The notes: generated from the sequence alone by a model not told the origin. DNA of 64,000 bases from Isoetes taiwanensis (GCA_021234155.1 JAJEKV010000023.1:10057141-10121140), one strand, 5' to 3'; shown: positions 38,776 through 50,229, counted from the stretch's first letter. Made by a program: numbers and translations.

Positions 38776-40617
38776 TATATATTTGTACAGTTTGACAACA
38801 CTCATTACTGCCATGGTTTTTTCCTCGAAAACCTTTCGAGGTGAGGGTTCACACTGACCCCAAATTTGGCTCTATGTGTAGTTTTTTGCTGTCTTTTTTG
38901 TAGAAAAACAATACTTAAAGCCCACCTGTTGTTTTGTTCCGAAAATGCTAAAAACAACATGTAGTTTTTGGCTAAAAAGTCTATGCATATAAAATTGACA
39001 ACCTTTTGAGAAAAATTCAATGCGTTGTTTTTAGGTGTTGTTTTTTTGTTTTTACTAAAAAACTAACATATGGTTTACATAATATCCACATGTGGTTTGT
39101 AGTTGTTTTTAAGTGTTGTTTTTACTAAAAAAACATGTGGTTTAACATAATGTACACGGATAATAGTTTTCAAGTGTTGTTTTTACTGAAAAATAACATG
39201 TGGCTTAATATAACATCCCCGTGTGGTTTTTTAAAATAGTTGTTTTCAAATGTGGTCTTTCTCAAATAAAGATACCTGATTCTAAAGAAAACCATGTTGA
39301 AAAACTATACTAATAAAAAAACAAAAAACAGTAGCAAATAACCATAGATAAAAAAAAATTTGTTTTTTCGATTGTTCTACTCACAATTTTTTTTTCACTT
39401 AGAACTATGCTTTAATAAAGTCGTTTGGGAGTTGAACCCAAATAAATCCATTCAAGCAATGCTATAACAATCTTAGATAGTATGCAATACAAGCCAATGT
39501 TAGCGAAATTTTTAAGAGACTTCAGGCCTACAGTTAAAAAGATCCTCATTCATCTCTAGCACTCTCAAATGTTTATCAGGTATTCCTATTAATCCAACTC
39601 TAGAATATTTCCACCTAAACAGAATGTTATGGTAGACCTAGTTAATAAAAATAGACACTATATATCCTTACTTTATAAAGAACAAACATTATGGGAAATG
39701 TCCAAGATAAACCCCTCTTTCAACACTAATTTATCAGCAACCTGCAGAGAAAAGATAGATAAGACAAAGTTAATGAAATGTAGAAAGAAGCAGGCATTTG
39801 CAAGCTAGAGATGTTTTATGTTCACAACCTTAGTTGCACATAGAGAAAAGAAAAATAACCTTGTAATTTACAAGCAAGCTCAAACAGAAGCATAAACATA
39901 GAGGGATTTAACATAAGAACTCAATATTCAGGACATTTAATACAAAGAAGTATTGAACATGAGTCTTTGTCAAATACTAACAGAAATGATGTTGTTGTTA
40001 AAGTACCTTCTTTAATTGCACTTCTTAATCTGATCGTGAGGTACAAATATGCTCTGAAGGACTGATTCTAACCTGCATAACAGGGTAATTGACCAGAAAT
40101 GCCACAACTTTATCCTCCAAATATAATATACAGATATCAGACTGTTATTACCTTTAGATGTCTAGAAAGCTTGTGAATCAAGCAATGTGGTAGTTCCGGG
40201 CAGCATTTCATGATCCATTTCAATGCTGTAATGCCTTACATAGGAACATTTCCAACCAGATTACAGCTGCAAGCAGCCATAGATCTATGGCCTTATATGC
40301 TTCTTCGCAAAGAAAGGTGAAAATGTTAAGGAAAAGAGATCAGTGAAATGGTAGCAGCATGGTAGGCTTACCGTAGATGATCATTTGCTCATGAGCTTTC
40401 TGCAAGCAGAATGCCTTTCCCACAATGAATCACAATGCTTCACCCCATGGATGTCCCTGTTTAAATAAAACAATCAGTGATTAATCTGAAAGAAAAATAA
40501 AAGGGAAAAATAATTGAACGGATAAAACTGCACTTGGGTTCAGGCATAGCCCGCAGACTCGGACCTAAATACACTATTTCCACCCTGTGTTGCCATTCAC
40601 GTGAGCCTTTTGCCTGT
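38776..40617. other. Intergenic DNA with T-rich repeats and possible decayed exons
   Basis: At about 39030-39260 there are roughly four imperfect ~65-bp units around TTTTTACTAAAAAAACATGTGG. On the minus strand at 40380-40458 and 40150-40215 there are exon-like pieces with donor-type borders (for example KHCDSLWERHSACRKLMSK then stop), but they do not join into one frame, so I do not call a gene. Confidence 0.35.
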
Positions 40618-40851
40618 TCATTTCTGCCGGAACTCGCAAATGCCAGCCCCTCTGGGCTCCAAAAGACCAGAATAAAAATGGTCAGATGGATTTCCTTCTT
40701 CCTCCAGTTTAATAGTGTCGGAGCAGAGCCCAACTCGCAAGCAATCCTCAAGCTTGGATTCAAAGTATGATATGGCCGGTTCTGGGCTGTTTCTCAAGCT
40801 CCCAAAGTCAACAGCTTCTTTGTCATCCTCCACCAAATTTGCTAACACCAT
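40618..40851 (-). CDS. Unidentified short open frame (possible first exon)
   Basis: Seventy-seven codons from ATG at 40851 (MVLANLVEDDKEAVDFGSLR, then KLEDCLRVGLCSDTIKLEEE). The composition looks protein-like and acidic, but I recognise no family and find no convincing donor. It lies about 200 bp downstream (minus strand) of the promoter-like block at 41045-41132, which is the main reason to list it. Confidence 0.25.
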   Translation of the reverse strand: MVLANLVEDDKEAVDFGSLRNSPEPAISYFESKLEDCLRVGLCSDTIKLEEEGNPSDHFYSGLLEPRGAGICEFRQK

Positions 40852-41044
40852 TTTCTGGCCGCTGTTTACTGCTAAGCTTCAGAAGATGGTACATGCGCCA
40901 TCACCATCGCCATTGCTGGAGTCGTGGATCGCTGGAGCCATCGCCATAGCCATACCATACCAAAGCGCTGGAGCCATCGTCATCGCCATAGCCATAGACA
41001 TACCAAAGCGGCCAAGCGGGATACATGGCAGGCGGAAAATGAAA

Positions 41045-41132
41045 CCGTTTAACCCCAACCAATAGAATGAGAGGGCCTGGATTGAAATCCAGGCCGTTCA
41101 TCTAGGACCATCTCGGCCGTTGACTTATAACA
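41045..41132 (-). promoter_or_regulatory. Shared promoter-like block A
   Basis: On the minus strand the order is TATAAGTCAACGGCCGAGAT, then ACGGCCTGGATTTCAATCC with its complement (stem GGCCTGGAT/ATCCAGGCC), then TCATTCTATTGG (inverted CCAAT). The same order occurs at 42957-43030. It may be a promoter module or a small dispersed repeat. Confidence 0.4.
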
Positions 41133-41183
41133 TCTGTTTCCTATGATTTAGCCAAGCTAGAATTAAGGGTTTTTGTTTTTGGG

Positions 41184-41441
41184 TTGCCCGAAGGGCCAAC
41201 CCTAGGTCTAGTGGAGGTGAGAACGGAATATGCCTCGTTTATACTAGAACAAGAGCCCAGATTTGAGCTTGCGATGAAGGGGATAGATGAGATTCAAGAT
41301 AGAGGACTTTCCATGCAAAAAGCCGTAGAAGCCAGAGAGCAGTGGGAATTCTCGAGTTTTCATGCGCGGAATGTTAGAGAGATAGATAATGTCGAAAGCC
41401 CTGTTCTAACATCTACAAATCCACTCATTCTTTCTTCATGA
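41184..41441 (+). CDS. Unidentified 85-codon open frame
   Basis: It opens with MPEGPTLGLVEVRTEYASF and continues through KGIDEIQDRGLSMQKAVEAR. It is charged and protein-like, but I recognise no family and see no partner exon. It could be a lone exon or a relic. Confidence 0.2.
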   Translation: MPEGPTLGLVEVRTEYASFILEQEPRFELAMKGIDEIQDRGLSMQKAVEAREQWEFSSFHARNVREIDNVESPVLTSTNPLILSS

Positions 41442-41541
41442 CTTCTGAACTTGACATAGTCCAACTTAGATAGGGTGTACACCCACCATACCAGCTTCAA
41501 AAGACCACACTTTGGCTTCACGCATCCTCTACAACACAGCA

Positions 41542-41619
41542 AGTTTGGATTTAGGAACCAGGATTCAGAACCTTGGCTACAGTTTGGATTTAGGAACTTG
41601 GATTCAGAACCTTGGCTAC
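41542..41619. repeat. 39-bp tandem duplication
   Basis: AGTTTGGATTTAGGAAC...CTTGGCTAC occurs twice in a row with two or three differences. Confidence 0.85.
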
Positions 41620-42505
41620 AGTTTAACTACCTACAAATTGCAGGTCGTACACTCTTGTGAAGACATCGATGGACTCGTCCAGTTATGGAAGAAACCAGCG
41701 CATGAGGCCCATGGTCATTGATTTTCTGGCAGGTATATTATATTACAAATTGGTATCAATGCATGGAACTGAAGGCAACTTCCTTCCAACTTGTGGCAGA
41801 ATCACAAATTTCATGGTTTGGACGTGATGCATTTAGGCGGCCAAGTCTTTTAGTACACTGGCCTTCAAAGTAAGGTTCTAGAATAATATTGTTTTCTGTT
41901 GCAATATTTGGTTCTCTTCAACAAGGTAATAGGGAGCATTGATAGTGCGTCCTTCATTTCAAACAAGAATTGTGTTCGCGAGGGCAAGGCCCATGGAAAC
42001 TAATGCATCTGTCAAATTAAGTTCAAGTACTTTTGAGTTTCAGGAAGAGTTGCCATGTGGAGTATACAACCACAATATCAATGAATGTAACACCAGCAGT
42101 GCAGAATTAGTTGGTGTAGCAGTGAAACATCAGTGGCATGATCTTCATTGCAAATGTTGGCAAGGTGGGAACGGAGGCGCGCATTACCAAGCAACCTTAA
42201 TTCATTAAAATGTACGGACATTGAAGTAGGACATTTGTTGACTCGGCCAAATTACATGACATTGCCACCTCTGTTAGGCGCAATAACTCCAGTTTTTGCA
42301 AGCTTGGTTATGTTTGCTCGAAAGAAGCCAAGGCCAAGCTTGCATGTAAAAAGTACATAGTAGGATTTTCACTGGTTCTAGCTAATAAAAACCCCCGACA
42401 AAGCAATAAAATTAAAACATAGACCGGGCATAAATCCACTTCTGAAATCTACAAATATATCTGATCCTTGCTTTTTTCGTAGTGAAATACCCTGTGACCT
42501 TTGTA
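41620..42505. other. Intergenic stretch
   Basis: No gene or structured repeat is supported here. Confidence 0.35.
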
Positions 42506-42685
42506 TCAGAGCAAAACGGCATGCTCCAAAACTTTCGGCTTCCTGCTTTTTGCCTCGAGCTGCACAATAACTCCTCGTACTTGTTCAAGAAGCAGCTTTA
42601 GGGCCGTTAAACTAGGCTCCAGACTTTCTTTTGCAATAGCAACTACCGAAATTGCATCCTCAAACCTAGCAATCAAGAAAAGCAT
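42506..42685 (-). CDS. Unidentified short minus-strand frame
   Basis: From ATG at 42685 it reads MLFLIARFEDAISVVAIAKE, SLEPSLTALKLLLEQVRGV and ends KPKVLEHAVLL then TGA. It is helical and protein-like. An acceptor-like TTTACAG lies just before it. Upstream at about 42884 another minus frame opens with MEIAPNLLHRPLCF, just below the second promoter-like block, but the two do not join cleanly. Confidence 0.25.
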   Translation of the reverse strand: MLFLIARFEDAISVVAIAKESLEPSLTALKLLLEQVRGVIVQLEAKSRKPKVLEHAVLL

Positions 42686-42956
42686 GCTCTGTAAACTTCG
42701 AGTGCATCGGATTGAAGAACTTCACCACAGTCCGCCAGGCATTTTTCTTAAATGATTGAGTTGAGTTTAACTTCAAAGATCTGGCAATATGAAGAACAGA
42801 ATAAACAAAGCTTTGGATAGATCCGACGATGGTGGAATGAAGCAAAGCGGTCGATGAAGCAAATTGGGTGCAATTTCCATAGCTAGAGCATTCGAGCGGA
42901 ATAGGCGGTCAAGCAGTGGGGGCGGGCAAGGGAACAGACCCGTTAATTTGAACGAC

Positions 42957-43030
42957 CAATAGAATGATAGGACCTGGATCAAAATCCAGGCCGTCCATTT
43001 TGGCATTAATCTCGGCCGCTGAATACATGG
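42957..43030 (-). promoter_or_regulatory. Shared promoter-like block B
   Basis: On the minus strand GCGGCCGAGAT, GGACGGCCTGGATTTTGATC, the stem CCTGGAT/ATCCAGG and TCATTCTATTGGTCG follow in the same order as in block A. The ~75 bp are clearly related to 41045-41132. A CTATATAAG sequence lies just beyond at about 43036 (plus strand). Confidence 0.4.
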
Positions 43031-43302
43031 GTTTCTATATAAGTGATATTTATTAAACAATATTCAAAACTTAAAATGTCCAATAAACTTTATGAAAGTA
43101 TTTGTTTGTTAATGACACCAATTAAGGCCCAGATTCTACTACGTCGTCCATTGCTACAGGGACGAATCGGAGAGTCAATATCATTGCTGGGATTCAATCG
43201 CAGTCTGAAGCCTGGATGGAAGTTCCCGATGTGGAGTGAGATATCACAAAAATTACAAGAGGGGGATCTTGCCAAGGTGACATTGGCAATTTTGGATGAC
43301 AT

Positions 43303-45430
43303 GGCACCTAGGCTCAAACATGCCACCTAGGCCCAAATATGCCACATAAGCTCCAACATGCCAAGGTGGTTCAACCATGCCATGTGGGCTCCAACATGCC
43401 AATATGGCTCAAACACGCCACCTAGGCTCCAACATGCCATGGTGGCTCAAACATGCCACCTAGGCTTCAACATGTCAAGGTGGCTCAAACATGCCAAGGT
43501 GAGCCACTTAGCCTCCAACATGCCACCCTGGCATGTTTGAGCCACCTTGGCATATTGGAGCCTAGGTGGCATGTTGGAGCCCGCATGGCATGTTTGAGCA
43601 CCTTGGCATGTTGGAGCCCACACGGCATGTTTGAGCCTAGGTGGCATGTTTGAGCCACCTTGGCATGTTTGAGCCTATGTCCAATGTTGGAGTCTAGGTG
43701 GCATGCTTGAGCATAGGTGGCATGTTGGAGCCTGCATGGCATGTTTGAGCCACCTTGGCATGTTTGAGTCTAGATGTCACATTGGAGCCTAGGTGGCATG
43801 TTGGAGCCCGCGTGGCATGTTTTAGCCACCTTAGCATGTTTGAGCCTAGGTGGCATGTTGGAGCCCACGTGGCATGTTTCAGCCACCTTGGCATGTTTGA
43901 GCCCAGATGGCATGTTGGAGGTTAGGTGGCATGTTTGAGCCAACTTTGGCACGTTGGAGCCTAGATGGCATGTTGGAGCCCACGTGGCATGTTTGAGCCA
44001 CCTTGGCATGTTGGAGCCTAGGTGGCATGTTGGAGCCTTGGTGGTATGTTGAAGCCTAGGTGGCATGTTTGAGCCACCTTGGCATGTTGGAGCCTAGGTG
44101 GCATGTTGGAAACCACGTGGCATGTTTGAGCCACCTTGACATGTTTTAGCCTAGGTGGCATGTTGGAACCTAGGTGGCATGTTTTAGCACCTTGGCATGT
44201 TTGAGCCACTTTGGCATGTAGGAACCTAGGTGGCATGTTGGAGCACATGTGGCATGTTTGAGCCACCTTGGCATGTTTGAGCGTAGGTGGCATATCGAAG
44301 CCTAGGTGGCATGTTTGAGCCACCTTGGCATGTTGGAGCCCAGGTGACATGTTGGAGCCAACGTGCCATGTTTGAGCCACCTTGGCATGTTTGAGCCACC
44401 TTGTCATGTTTGAGCCACCTTGGCACGTTGGAGCCTAAGTGGCATGTTGGAGCTTAGGTAGCATGTTTGAGCCACCTTGTCATGTTTGAGCCACCTTGGC
44501 AAGTTGGAGCCTAGATGGCATGTTGGAGCTTAGGTAGCATGTTTGAGCCACCTTGGGATGTTGGAGCCTAGGTGGCTTGTTTGAGCCACCTTGGCATGTT
44601 TGAGTCTAGGTGGCATGTTGGAGCCTAGATGGCATGTTTGAGCCACCTTGGTGTATTGGAGCCTAGGTGGCATGTTGGAGCCCACGTGGCATGTTTGAGC
44701 CACCTTGGCATGTTGGAGCCTAGGTGGCATGTTGGAGCCTACGTGGCATGTTTGAGCCACCTTGGCATGTTTGAGTCTAGATGGCATGTTGGAGCCTAGA
44801 TGACATGTTTGAGCCACCTTGGCATGTTGGAGCCTAGATGGCATGTTGGAGCCCACGTGGCATGTCTGAGCCACCTTGGCATGTTTGAGCCACCTTGGCA
44901 TGTTTGAGCCACCTTGGCACGTTTGAGCCACCTTGGCATGTACCTTGGCATGTTTGAGTCTAGGTGGCATGTTGGAGCCCGCAAGTCTAGGTGGCATGTT
45001 GGAGCCTGCATGGCATGTTTTAGCGACCTTGGCATGTTTGAGCCTAGGTGGCATGTTGGAGCCTAGGTGGCACATTTGAGCCACCTTGGAATGTTGGAGC
45101 CTAGGTGGCATGTTGTGAGCCACCTTGGCTTGTTGTAGCCTAGGTGGCATGTTGGAGCCTACGTGGCATGTTTGAACTATGTCATGTTGGAGCATAGATG
45201 GCATGTTGGAGCCTAGTTGACATGTTTGAGCCACCTTACCATGTTGGAGCCTAGGTGGCATGTGTGGCATGTTGGAGCCCACGTGGCATGTTTGAGCCAC
45301 CTTGGCATGTTTGAGCCACCTTGGCATGTTGCAGCCTAGGTGGCATATTGGATCTCACGTGGCATGTTTGAGCCACCTTGGCATGTTGGAGCCCACGTGG
45401 CATGTTAGAGTGGGTGTGGCATATTTGAGT
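43303..45430. repeat. 19-bp minisatellite array with one orientation switch
   Basis: About 110 units based on TGGCATGTTNGAGCCNNNN. Three common types end in ACCT, TAGG or CACG; the last makes CACGTG at many junctions. From about 43303 to 43530 the units are in the opposite orientation (GGCTCAAACATGCC), then the array flips near 43525-43535 and keeps the other direction to the end. Since 3 x 19 = 57, translation repeats every 19 residues (PPRLKHAKVAQTCHLGSNM) and frames stay open by accident. The long open frames here are not genes. Confidence 0.95.
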
Positions 45431-45549
45431 CCTTCAAGAAATGCATGTGTGATGCCAAACGAGTGTCTATCTTTGGTTCTTCGCATCAATGTGTCTTCTA
45501 CAAGTTGCCAAGTGATGGATGTCTTCAAGTTTCATGCTCTACAAGCTCT

Positions 45550-45559
45550 CTCACACACA

Positions 45560-45619
<60 letters not shown>

Positions 45620-45630
45620 CACACACACAT
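45550..45630. repeat. (ACGC)n-(AC)n microsatellite
   Basis: CACACACA, then about twelve GCAC units, then CACACA, with purine-pyrimidine alternation of the kind that can form Z-DNA. Confidence 0.92.
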
Positions 45631-46072
45631 GTATGAAGCAAAATGCTAGTGAGTGTGTCAAGCATGTATACATCTCTTTTATGCAAAATGGCGGTAATGG
45701 CATGTGGACAACGTGGCCATATATGGTTTTCTTAGAAAACCATAAAAAGCTACACCTCAAAAAAACACTACCTTAAAAAACAACATCCCTTCAAAAAACC
45801 ATACCGCCTGAGAAAACAACACATCCTTAAAAAAGAAACTACAGCTTCTTAAGAAACCACACATTCTTAAAAAAAAAACTACGGCTCCCGAAGAAAAACT
45901 ACAGCATATTCTTGAAAAACTACACCTCTGTATATCTACGTGTAGGTTTTTTTCAAATCTTCAAAAAAACAATCCGTATTTTGTTTTTACTGTTGTTTTC
46001 AGCCGTGGACCAAATGTTGGGGTTGTAGTGGTTTTTTAATTTGGACAGTAATAAGTCTAATGCGCTCTCTTT
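45631..46072. other. A-rich stretch, probably upstream part of a LINE tail
   Basis: A-rich clusters of AAAAAACYAC-type words at 45735-45920. No gene is visible. It leads into the LINE tail at 46078. Confidence 0.35.
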
Positions 46073-46077
46073 TTTGG

Positions 46078-46189
46078 GTCCCATAGATCGATTGGTCTCC
46101 GTGGACGATTAAGACTATCTTCTATTCTATTCTATTCTATTCTATTCTATTCTATTCTATTCTATTCTATTCTATTCTATTCTATTCTA
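46078..46189 (+). mobile_element. LINE 3' tail with (TCTAT)n
   Basis: The tail hairpin AGATC-GATT-GGTCT lies at 46085-46098, then CCGTGGACGATTAAGAC and about fourteen TCTAT units at 46121-46189. It matches the tails of LINE copies 1-3 in layout but no ORF2 lies directly before it, so it is a severely truncated copy. Confidence 0.7.
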
Positions 46190-47709
46190 GTTATCTTTCT
46201 TAATGTGCTTAAAGAAAGGTATTGAATCCTTCATTGTGTTATTGCAGCTTCAATATCATTTTGTTCATCAAAGACCTTATGACCACCTATATAGATATAC
46301 TTAGGTCATGCACTCTTGCCACTAATTGATTGTATCCTTTTAAAACGTCTTTTGCACAAAATTAAACTGAAAGATAAATCTATGGTATGCATGTTTTAAT
46401 TTAATGCACATCCTAATTCTTGTGGTTGCTAAACATTGCTAACATCTCGTCTGAGATGTACTTTTGCTGAATCAATACTATACCTGTAGGATGCTGCCAG
46501 ATTTTGATACCAAGGCAATAGTGCATAAGCCTTATATCTGTGACTTTAAAGTCATTGTTGAGGTATCATTCACATATAAGAGAAGTATTAAAACCAAGCT
46601 TCCTTAAAATTCAATATATAGGTTTGGGTCTTCCATGGATCTTAGGTACTGCATGTCAATTATATGTGTTAATCTTCAAATTTCAGCAGCGTAATGCTTG
46701 TTTTAATCTATAGATACTTTCTTAAGTGGCGGACATGCGTAGGATGAATCTGATCTATATGCTGCATGTACAGTTCTTTCGTTGAATCTCCATATGCCAT
46801 CCTTTTGGATTGTTAGAGAAATAATAGCTCTCTTTGTATGTAATCTGACTATTGGTGCAAATACTCATTGTAATCAAACCCTTCCTCTTGTGTGTAGCCT
46901 TTAGCTATTAAGCTTGCTTGTGTTTGAATATTGTACCATCTGAGTGATATTTTGTGCAAAAGATCCATTTGGCACCAATCATATTGTGATCAACGGGCTT
47001 TGGAACAAGTTCGCAAGTTCCTTGCTCTGCAAGCATAGATAATTCATCTCTCATGGCTTGATTCCACTGGTCATATTTTGTTGCTTCAAAATAGATAGCA
47101 TGGTCACTTTCATGCAAAAGTTTAGTCATCAATGTATAATTACAAAGCTTTCTATAATGGCTTGACTTGTTGTACCCTCTTTGAGATGAAATAACCTAGA
47201 CTTGTTGTACCCTCTTTAAATTTGAACTCAAGGTAGCAGATCTCCTTGTTGGCATATCATCTACAATAGGTCAAGGTCTGGAATATCATATTGAAGATCA
47301 AAAACATGGATAAGATCTGTTGTTAAATGATGATGGAGGATAGGCAGAAAACACTGAGGGAAGAGCAATATAATTAGTTGGCACGAAGTCTTGATAAACT
47401 ATATAATTTGAAGAATTTGATATTGGTGGAATGAGTATTGTTTGTTGATAGAGGAACTATCATACGACGAAGACTGAGAGTGCCTGAGATGTAACTTGAG
47501 AATATGCATCATTGTCCAGAAGATTACAATTGACTTTTTTATACTTTATCTTGCCTAAGCGATAAAAATCTATAGATTAGACTACAATATTCACAAAAAT
47601 CATATTCGTGAAGTAAAAAACTTTTGGAAATGGGATTATAGCATCTCCATGCTTTCATGTTGGTGGCGTAATCTATAAAGATAGCTTTGAAAGATCCCTG
47701 AAGGATTTG

Positions 47710-47946
47710 TGACGACCATACGGATATTCGTATCATACGAATATTATACTCGTATGTACAAAAGATGGTCATCACACGGATGCAAAACAGTAGTTGCACA
47801 AAACAGGATTTGAATTTACAACCTTCTAGTTGCAAGTCACACACGTTTACCAAGTACGCTACCAATATTTGTTGAAAACATTCCTTCACGTCTTTTTCAT
47901 ATGCGGGGTTGATCCCAGGAGGTTCTAGAATATTCTAGAACCTACA
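47710..47946 (+). repeat. Left LTR of the gene-carrying element
   Basis: TG start and CA end. It contains a palindromic TTCTAGAATATTCTAGAA near its end and CTTCTAGTTGCAAGTCACAC shared with the right copy. Confidence 0.75.
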
Positions 47947-47955
47947 TGAAGGTTA

Positions 47956-48405
47956 ATGCTGGTAGACGCAGGGGCCATTGCAACTCTGATAGAGCTGCTT
48001 CCCAAGGCAAGCACAGAGCATGCAGAATTGGGTCTGAGTATTCTTGATTGTTTGTGCAGCACAAGAGAAGGAAGGCGGGCAATGGCTTCAAATTCTTCAG
48101 GCATTGCATCTCTGGTTGGTATGATGAAAAAAGTATGTGAAAAATCTTCTCAGCATGTTGTTTCAATTTTAGTTGTCATCTGCAAATCAGAAGACGCTGC
48201 CGCTATGGAGGCCATCAGAGCTGGTGCAGCTGCCAAGCTTCTTCTCATTCTGCAGAGCAGTTGCAGCCCGACACTAAAGCACATATCTGTCGAACTGTTG
48301 AAGCTTCTCAACCATAGTTACAATACCTCCACAATGATAAAAAATACCATGTTATTGTCGCTTCAAACATTTGTCTGCTCTCTGCTATCACTTTATTTTA
48401 TCTAG
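47956..48405 (+). pseudogene. Captured C-terminal ARM repeats of a PUB-type E3 ligase
   Basis: It reads LVDAGAIATLIELLPKAS, ELGLSILDCLCSTREGRRAM, SLVGMMKKVCEKSSQHVVS, AAAKLLLILQSSCS and ISVELLKLLNHSYN. This is the ordered pattern of the last ARM repeats in plant U-box (PUB) ubiquitin ligases, where such repeats bind substrates. The U-box itself is absent. The piece begins ten bases after the left LTR and has no introns, as expected of a captured mRNA. The frame runs 149 codons before a stop beyond the homologous part. Confidence 0.75.
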
Positions 48406-48850
48406 AAGCTCCTAAATTTCTCGTTGGTAACCTTATCTGGCTTCTTCGTAGGGACCTCCCTACCTCACTTCCCTGCAACAAGCTTGACTATCGTCGCCTT
48501 AGTCCTTACCAGATCACGGCTCAGATCAGCGATGTGGCATTCCGGTTCGAGCTTCCTCCAGCTGTTCGTCTCCATCCAGTATTTCATTTCCATGACTGCG
48601 TTCCTCCGCCGCCACCACCAGACAAAATTGATGATCATGAGGAGTTCGAGGTTTAAAAGATTCTGGACTCCAAGTTTCTTCGTCGACGACTGTATTACTT
48701 TGTCAATTGGGAAGATTACGCACCAAGTGATAAAACCTGGGAGCCTGCCGAGAATCTGACTATTGCTCCCGATAAAATTACAGAGTTTCATCGCCATTAC
48801 CCGGATAAGCCAAGTTTGAGTAGCTCCAGCTCCGAGGATTCGTCGCCATG
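48400..48850 (+). pseudogene. Gypsy integrase C-terminus and chromodomain
   Basis: It reads FLVGNLIWLLRRDLPTSLPC, NKLDYRRLSPYQITAQ, FRFELPPAVRLHPVFHFHD and, after one stop near 48653, KILDSKFLRRRLYYFVNWED, then KTWEPAENLTIAPDKITEF. These are the GPF/Y-type integrase tail and a chromodomain with its conserved aromatic residues, as in Ty3/gypsy chromoviruses. The reading frame reaches the right LTR. Confidence 0.8.
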
Positions 48851-49079
48851 ACGACCATACGGAGTATCATGCAATATTATACTCGTATAAACAAAAGATG
48901 GTCGTCATAGAGATGCAAAAGGGTAGTTGCACAAGACAGGGTTCAGACTTGCAACCTTCTAGTTGCAAGTCACACACCTTTACCAAGTGCGCGACCAATA
49001 TTTGTTGAAGACATTTCTTCACATCCTTCTCATATACGGGGCTGTTTCCAGGAGGTTCTAGAATATTTTAGAACCTACA
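48849..49079 (+). repeat. Right LTR of the gene-carrying element
   Basis: Partner of 47710-47946 with the same termini. Confidence 0.75.
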
Positions 49080-50229
49080 TGCATGAGTGCACTTGACAAC
49101 CAGGAGTTTGATTTGAATGTTGTTGTACAATTCTTGAGGTCTCTGGTCATTTTTTCTGTGCATATCGAAAAATGACTAAGTAAGAAAGTGTGATTCAAAT
49201 AAAAATAGAGAAAAATTATCAATGCTTTACTAGAATAGCCACTTCGATTAAAATACTCTAAATTTCTATATTCATATTTACTTATCTACTCTCTGACTTT
49301 ATATTAGTTTAATAATTCCATAAAGCCTATATATATATATTACGTAGTATTATAAAAGTAATTATAGACTTATATAATATAAGGTTTAGATTTAGACGCT
49401 AGCAAAATGGCTACAGTACAAACCAAAAACTCAAAAAACCATTGGATATTCTCAATATTTTAGTTTCAAAAAAATAACATATTAAAATATAAATAATCAT
49501 TTGATAGAATGGTTTTAATTTTGACAACAATAATCTTCAAATGGTGAGAAATTATGTTTTATAAACAGTAAATTTGTAGTTAATATTATAAAATTAAAGG
49601 TTTACAAGTTTCACAAATAAATACCCTACATAACACTTTCAAGGACAAAAATAGTAGTATAATAAGAACCAAAATTGAAAGTTCGACAATTCTTCATAAA
49701 AGATCCTTATTGAACAATTTTATAATAAAAATTAAACTTCTTATTATAAGTAGCTATAATGCAAGAGATTTGGCAAATAACAATTTGAAAATATTTTCTT
49801 ATACTGATAAAAATTAAACTATAAATGCTAATTCTATAAGCAAGAATTTGCACATCAGAGAGATACATTTGTTAAAAATAATTTGATAACATGATACATA
49901 AAAACAGGTTTTCTAAATAGTTTTTTGAGTTAAAAAAATGTATTAAAATTTAATGGTTCCACTTATTGTATACACTACATATACAAGTTATAATACATAT
50001 ATTATTGCCTTTATTTACATTATTTAAGCTTTTTATTTTAAAGATATTTTATAAACATAAGTTTTCGTTTGTAAATAACTTTTTATTTGACATTAAATAT
50101 ATAATTGTTTTAAAACTTTTTATAATCTAAAACAACCTTTTTGTTATCTAACATATGTCTAAGTTAGATGCCAATCAAAGATCTTAGCATGCAGTTCAAT
50201 GACACTAGCTATAAAAAACTGCTATTCAC
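49080..50229. other. Very AT-rich stretch
   Basis: About 1.1 kb without any coding signal, clearly richer in A and T than its surroundings. It lies within the interrupted copia integrase, so it was probably inserted, but no ends are visible. Confidence 0.4.

Larger units (their letters stand above)
47710..49079 (+). mobile_element. LTR element carrying a U-box/ARM gene fragment
   Basis: Direct repeats 47710-47946 (237 bp) and 48849-49079 (231 bp) begin TGACGACCATACGGA and end AGAACCTACA, as LTRs do; by eye about 85% identical. Between them lie, in the same orientation, ARM repeats like those of plant U-box E3 ligases (47956-48330) and a gypsy integrase C-terminus plus chromodomain (48400-48850). 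No gag, protease, RT or primer site is left. I see no clear target duplication, and the repeats are diverged, so it is old. It interrupts the copia integrase. Confidence 0.75.

Noticed and set aside
40150-40458. Downstream exons for the minus frame at 40618-40851
   Set aside because: Exon-like pieces exist, but their phases conflict and stops occur in the best frames.
44530-45327. A 265-codon open frame on the minus strand that looks like a repeat protein
   Set aside because: It is the 19-bp minisatellite translated; period 57 bases gives 19 residues and all frames stay open.
43303-45430. CRISPR array
   Set aside because: Units are contiguous with no unique spacers, and the DNA is plant nuclear.
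45550-45760. Cys/Val or Thr/His repeat frames
   Set aside because: They are the (ACGC)n-(AC)n microsatellite.
47710-49079. Host PUB ubiquitin ligase gene
   Set aside because: Only the C-terminal repeats are present, without U-box or introns, enclosed by LTR-like repeats and next to a chromodomain.
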